Below are positions 61,597-64,000 of a DNA stretch of 64,000 bases, in pieces. The notes below the pieces were generated by a model, which saw nothing but the letters and a program-made list of their open reading frames with translations, was not told where the DNA came from and did not search any database. Source of the stretch: Synechococcus sp. RSCCF101 (GTDB lineage: Bacteria > Cyanobacteriota > Cyanobacteriia > PCC-6307 > Cyanobiaceae); assembly GCF_008807075.1 (NCBI RefSeq), contig NZ_CP035632.1:496001-560000 (forward strand), in the 5' to 3' direction. How positions within the stretch are numbered: position 1 is the first letter of the stretch; every line of letters starts with the position of its first letter. Both the position numbers and the translations under genes were made by a program.

Positions 61597-63095
61597 AGCA
61601 GGCCTCCGCTGGCCTGCTGCAGCATCCGGGGCAGCTGGCTCTGGGCCTGGCTGCTGGCTTCGATCAGGCGGGCCAGGGGCTGGGGCAGAAGGCCCAGGAT
61701 CACGATGGCGGAGGTGAGCACCAGGGCCGGCACCTGGCTGGAGAGGGCCACCACCGGCAGGGTGCGCGTGGGACTGACCAGCTCCGGCGTGAGCCGGCCG
61801 AAGAAGGCCCGGTTCACCAGCAGCAGGAAGTACACCGCCGTGAGGCCGCAGCCCACCATGCAGACCAGGGTCGGGATGGGGAAGCGGGCCAGGCTGCCGC
61901 GGAAGATGAGGAACTCGGAGATGAAGCCCGACATCCCGGGGATGCCCATGCTGGCCATCACCCCGATCACCATCAGGGACCCCGTCAGGGGCAGGCCGCG
62001 CTGGGGATTGAGCAGGCCGCGCAACACGGTGAGATCCCGGCTGCCGGTGACCCGGTAGACCACGCCGACGAGCAGAAACAGCAGGGCCGAGATCAGGCCG
62101 TGGCTGAGCATCTGAAACAGGGACCCGCTCAGGCTCACGGGTGTGGCGGCGGCGGCGGCCAGCATCACCGTGCCCATGTGACCGACCGAGCTGTAGGCCA
62201 CCATCCGCTTCATGTCGGTCTGCACGATGGCGGCCAGCGACCCGAACAGCACCGAGACCGCCGCCCAGCCGGCCAGCACCGGCCCCAGATCGCTCCAGGC
62301 TTCTGGGAACAGGCCGAGGCAGAAGCGCAGCAGGCCGTAGGTTCCCAGTTTCAGCAGTACCCCTGCCAGCAGCACCGACACCGGCGTGCTGGCCTCGGTG
62401 TGGGCATCCGGCAACCAGGTGTGGAAGGGCACCAGCGGGATCTTGATGGCGAAGCCCAGCAGCAGCGCCAGCATCAGCAGCCGCTGGGTCCCGGGGCTGA
62501 GCAGGGCGGCCAGCTGGGGATGCACGCCGAAGTCCACCGAGCCGGTGGTGAGGGCCAGGCCGAGAAAGGCGGCCAGGATCAGCCCGCCGGAGACGGCCGT
62601 GAACAGCAGGAACTTGGTGGCGGCGTAGGCCCGGCGCTCTCCACCCCAGATGGCGATCAACAGCCAGAGCGGGATCAGCTCCAGCTCGTAGAAGAGGAAG
62701 AACAGCAGCAGGTTCTGGGCCAGGAAGGCGCCGTTCACCGCACCGCTGATCAGCAGCAGGAGGGCGTAATACAGGCGAGGGCGGTTCTGGATCGGCCCGG
62801 TGCAGACCACCGCCACCAGGCAGAGCAGGGCATTGATCAGCAGCAGCGGCAGGGACAGTCCGTCGACCCCGAGCCGGTAGAGCAGCCCCAGCCGTTCGAT
62901 CCAGACCACCGATTCGACCATCTGCATCCCGCCATCGAGGGGATCGAACTGGAGCAGAACCCGCACGCTCCACAGCAGTTGGAGCATCAGCAGCGCCGCC
63001 GCGGTGCGCTGCAGCCGCTCGGGGCTCCGCTCACCCGGCCAGAGGACCAGGGCGAGGGCTCCGAGCAGGGGAATCAGCAGCAGGGCGCTGAGCAT
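61593..63095 (-). CDS. ndhD4: NAD(P)H-quinone oxidoreductase subunit 4, CO2-uptake type (NdhD4)
   Basis: This 500-aa protein has ~14 hydrophobic segments. Mrp-type proton-channel residues are visible: Glu in FFLFYELELIP, Lys in FAIKIPLVPFHTWLPDAH, His in MLSHGLISALLFL and Lys in DMKRMVAYSSVGHMG. Association with chpX and ndhF marks it as the constitutive NDH-1MS'-like form rather than the respiratory one. The number 4 is assigned from gene context. Confidence 0.93.
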   Translation of the reverse strand: MLSALLLIPLLGALALVLWPGERSPERLQRTAAALLMLQLLWSVRVLLQFDPLDGGMQMVESVVWIERLGLLYRLGVDGLSLPLLLINALLCLVAVVCTGPIQNRPRLYYALLLLISGAVNGAFLAQNLLLFFLFYELELIPLWLLIAIWGGERRAYAATKFLLFTAVSGGLILAAFLGLALTTGSVDFGVHPQLAALLSPGTQRLLMLALLLGFAIKIPLVPFHTWLPDAHTEASTPVSVLLAGVLLKLGTYGLLRFCLGLFPEAWSDLGPVLAGWAAVSVLFGSLAAIVQTDMKRMVAYSSVGHMGTVMLAAAAATPVSLSGSLFQMLSHGLISALLFLLVGVVYRVTGSRDLTVLRGLLNPQRGLPLTGSLMVIGVMASMGIPGMSGFISEFLIFRGSLARFPIPTLVCMVGCGLTAVYFLLLVNRAFFGRLTPELVSPTRTLPVVALSSQVPALVLTSAIVILGLLPQPLARLIEASSQAQSQLPRMLQQASGGLL

Positions 63096-63101
63096 GGGAG
63101 G

Positions 63102-64000
63102 TCAGAACGAGGTGGTGGCGGGCAGGACCCAGGCCAGGCCGGCCAGAAGCATCACGATCGCGGCCACAGCCGTGAGCACGTAGGCCTGGCTCTGGCCGCT
63201 GATGCTGAGCCGCAGGGCCTCGGCGCTGCCGAGGGAGATCCTTGCCAGCTGGTGCGCCGCTCCGTCCACCACGGTGCGATCGAACCAGCTGACCGATCGG
63301 GAGAGGAAGGCCACCAGGTTCACGATCGTGAGCCGGTAGAAGCGCTCGGTGTGGAAGTCGAAGGCGAGCAGATCCCGCAGGGAGCGCAGGGCCGGCTGGG
63401 GCCAGGGCTGCTGCGAACTCCTCAGCGGCTGCAGCGCGCCGGCCAGCAGGCCGGCCAGGCCGCTGCCGATCAGCAGCAGGGCGGTGGTGGGGGAGAACGA
63501 CGCGATGCCCGGCACCGGATCGAGGCGGGCCATGAGCGGAGGCGTGAGCAGCACGATCACGGTGAGCGTCACCATCGGCAGGGCCATCTGCCAGTTCACC
63601 TCGGGCGTGCGGCGGGTCTTGGGCCGGGCCGGGCCGAGGAACACCTGCCGGTAGACCCGCGTGAGGTTCCAGACGCTGAGCAGGTTGGTGAGCAGCAGCA
63701 CCAGGGCCAGGCTCAGGCCTGCCGGGGTCAGCAGGTCGAGGGCCAGTCCGCTGCTCCAGAAGCCGCCCAGGGGCAGCAGGGCCGTGAGACCGGCGCTGCC
63801 CACCAGGAAGGCCGTCGTGGTGGCGGGCATGCGGGGCGCGAGGCCACCGAGTTCGGTGATGTCCTGGGCGTTGCTCACGGCGATCACGGCGCCGGTGCTC
63901 ATCGAGAGCAGTGCCTTCGCCAGGGCATGGGAGAGCAGCAGCAGCAGGGCCACCGCCGGCAGGCGCTGGGCGATGCAGAGGAACACCAGCCCCAGATAAG
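63102..64000 (-). CDS. ndhF4: NAD(P)H-quinone oxidoreductase subunit 5, CO2-uptake type (NdhF4), C-terminal part
   Basis: The frame is open to the right window edge, so the N-terminal half (with the antiporter core) is missing. Visible parts are HALAKALLSMSTGAVIAVSN, the conserved GGLAPRMPATTTAFLVGSAG loop, TRVYRQVFLG, and a C-terminal lateral-helix region ending ...VAAIVMLLAGLAWVLP. It is followed by ndhD4 six bases downstream. In cyanobacteria NdhF3/F4 with NdhD3/D4 form the CO2-uptake NDH-1 module. Confidence 0.9.
   Translation of the reverse strand, partial: YLGLVFLCIAQRLPAVALLLLLSHALAKALLSMSTGAVIAVSNAQDITELGGLAPRMPATTTAFLVGSAGLTALLPLGGFWSSGLALDLLTPAGLSLALVLLLTNLLSVWNLTRVYRQVFLGPARPKTRRTPEVNWQMALPMVTLTVIVLLTPPLMARLDPVPGIASFSPTTALLLIGSGLAGLLAGALQPLRSSQQPWPQPALRSLRDLLAFDFHTERFYRLTIVNLVAFLSRSVSWFDRTVVDGAAHQLARISLGSAEALRLSISGQSQAYVLTAVAAIVMLLAGLAWVLPATTSF

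Overview
The window is high-GC DNA (roughly two thirds G+C by eye), densely coded on both strands, from an alpha-cyanobacterium of the Synechococcus/Cyanobium type. The evidence is a CbbX-type Rubisco activase next to an alpha-carboxysome PCD-like assembly factor, a low-affinity CO2-uptake NDH-1 operon (ndhF4-ndhD4-chpX), a BicA bicarbonate transporter, a DUF3136 protein typical of picocyanobacteria, a phytochrome, a CuA-less alternative oxidase, and HIP1 octamers (GCGATCGC). A phytochrome plus this base composition suggests a freshwater or euryhaline Cyanobium-like strain rather than an open-ocean one. That is inference.

Layout. 1-9.9 kb: metabolic and enzyme genes (partial membrane-protease-like protein, methyltransferase, FAD monooxygenase, cytidine deaminase, glutamine amidotransferase, YjbQ, hydrolase, P450-bestrophin pair, ThpR). 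9.9-19.3 kb: signalling and export (PAS-GGDEF, three-gene ABC-2 exporter, nitroreductase, LuxR-type regulator, operon of three GAF proteins of which two are diguanylate cyclases). 19.4-23.3 kb: FAD oxidoreductase and pyrimidine genes (fused pyrF-pyrE, convergent pyrC). 23.3-26.3 kb: bicA divergent from a Na+/Ca2+ antiporter. 26.4-30.9 kb: alternative respiratory terminal oxidase (ctaC-D-E) preceded by two DUF2231 membrane proteins. 31-33.8 kb: GMC oxidoreductase, secreted HExxH protein, GT8-like transferase. 33.9-38.6 kb: plus-strand regulatory island (two ArsR-like regulators, pentapeptide-repeat protein, PAS protein, and a degenerate sigma-54 AAA domain fused to a membrane polyferredoxin). 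38.6-47.2 kb: phytochrome with GGDEF-EAL, glutathione reductase, MscS channel, glutathione transferase, DUF2808. 47.4-52.5 kb: ParB-like protein, dnaA, HtrA, two glycosyltransferases, GNAT. 52.5-59.2 kb: hydrolase, ABC exporter, hisG, gloB, iron-type ABC ATPase, RidA, small cyanobacterial proteins. 59.2-64 kb: cbbX, acRAF-like, chpX, ndhD4, ndhF4 (runs off the right edge).

Functional themes are inorganic-carbon acquisition (BicA, NDH-1MS'-type module, CbbX/acRAF), an alternative respiratory oxidase, cyclic-di-GMP signalling (four GGDEF proteins, one a phytochrome) and glutathione chemistry (gor, GST, gloB). Many neighbouring genes overlap by 1-4 bases (ATGA, GTGA or TGATG), indicating translational coupling. 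No rRNA, tRNA, CRISPR array or intact insertion sequence was seen. The two largest gene-free stretches (4353-4855 and 15356-15985) share a short extragenic repeat. The strongest candidate for an undescribed system is the 33.9-38.6 kb island centred on the AAA-polyferredoxin fusion.
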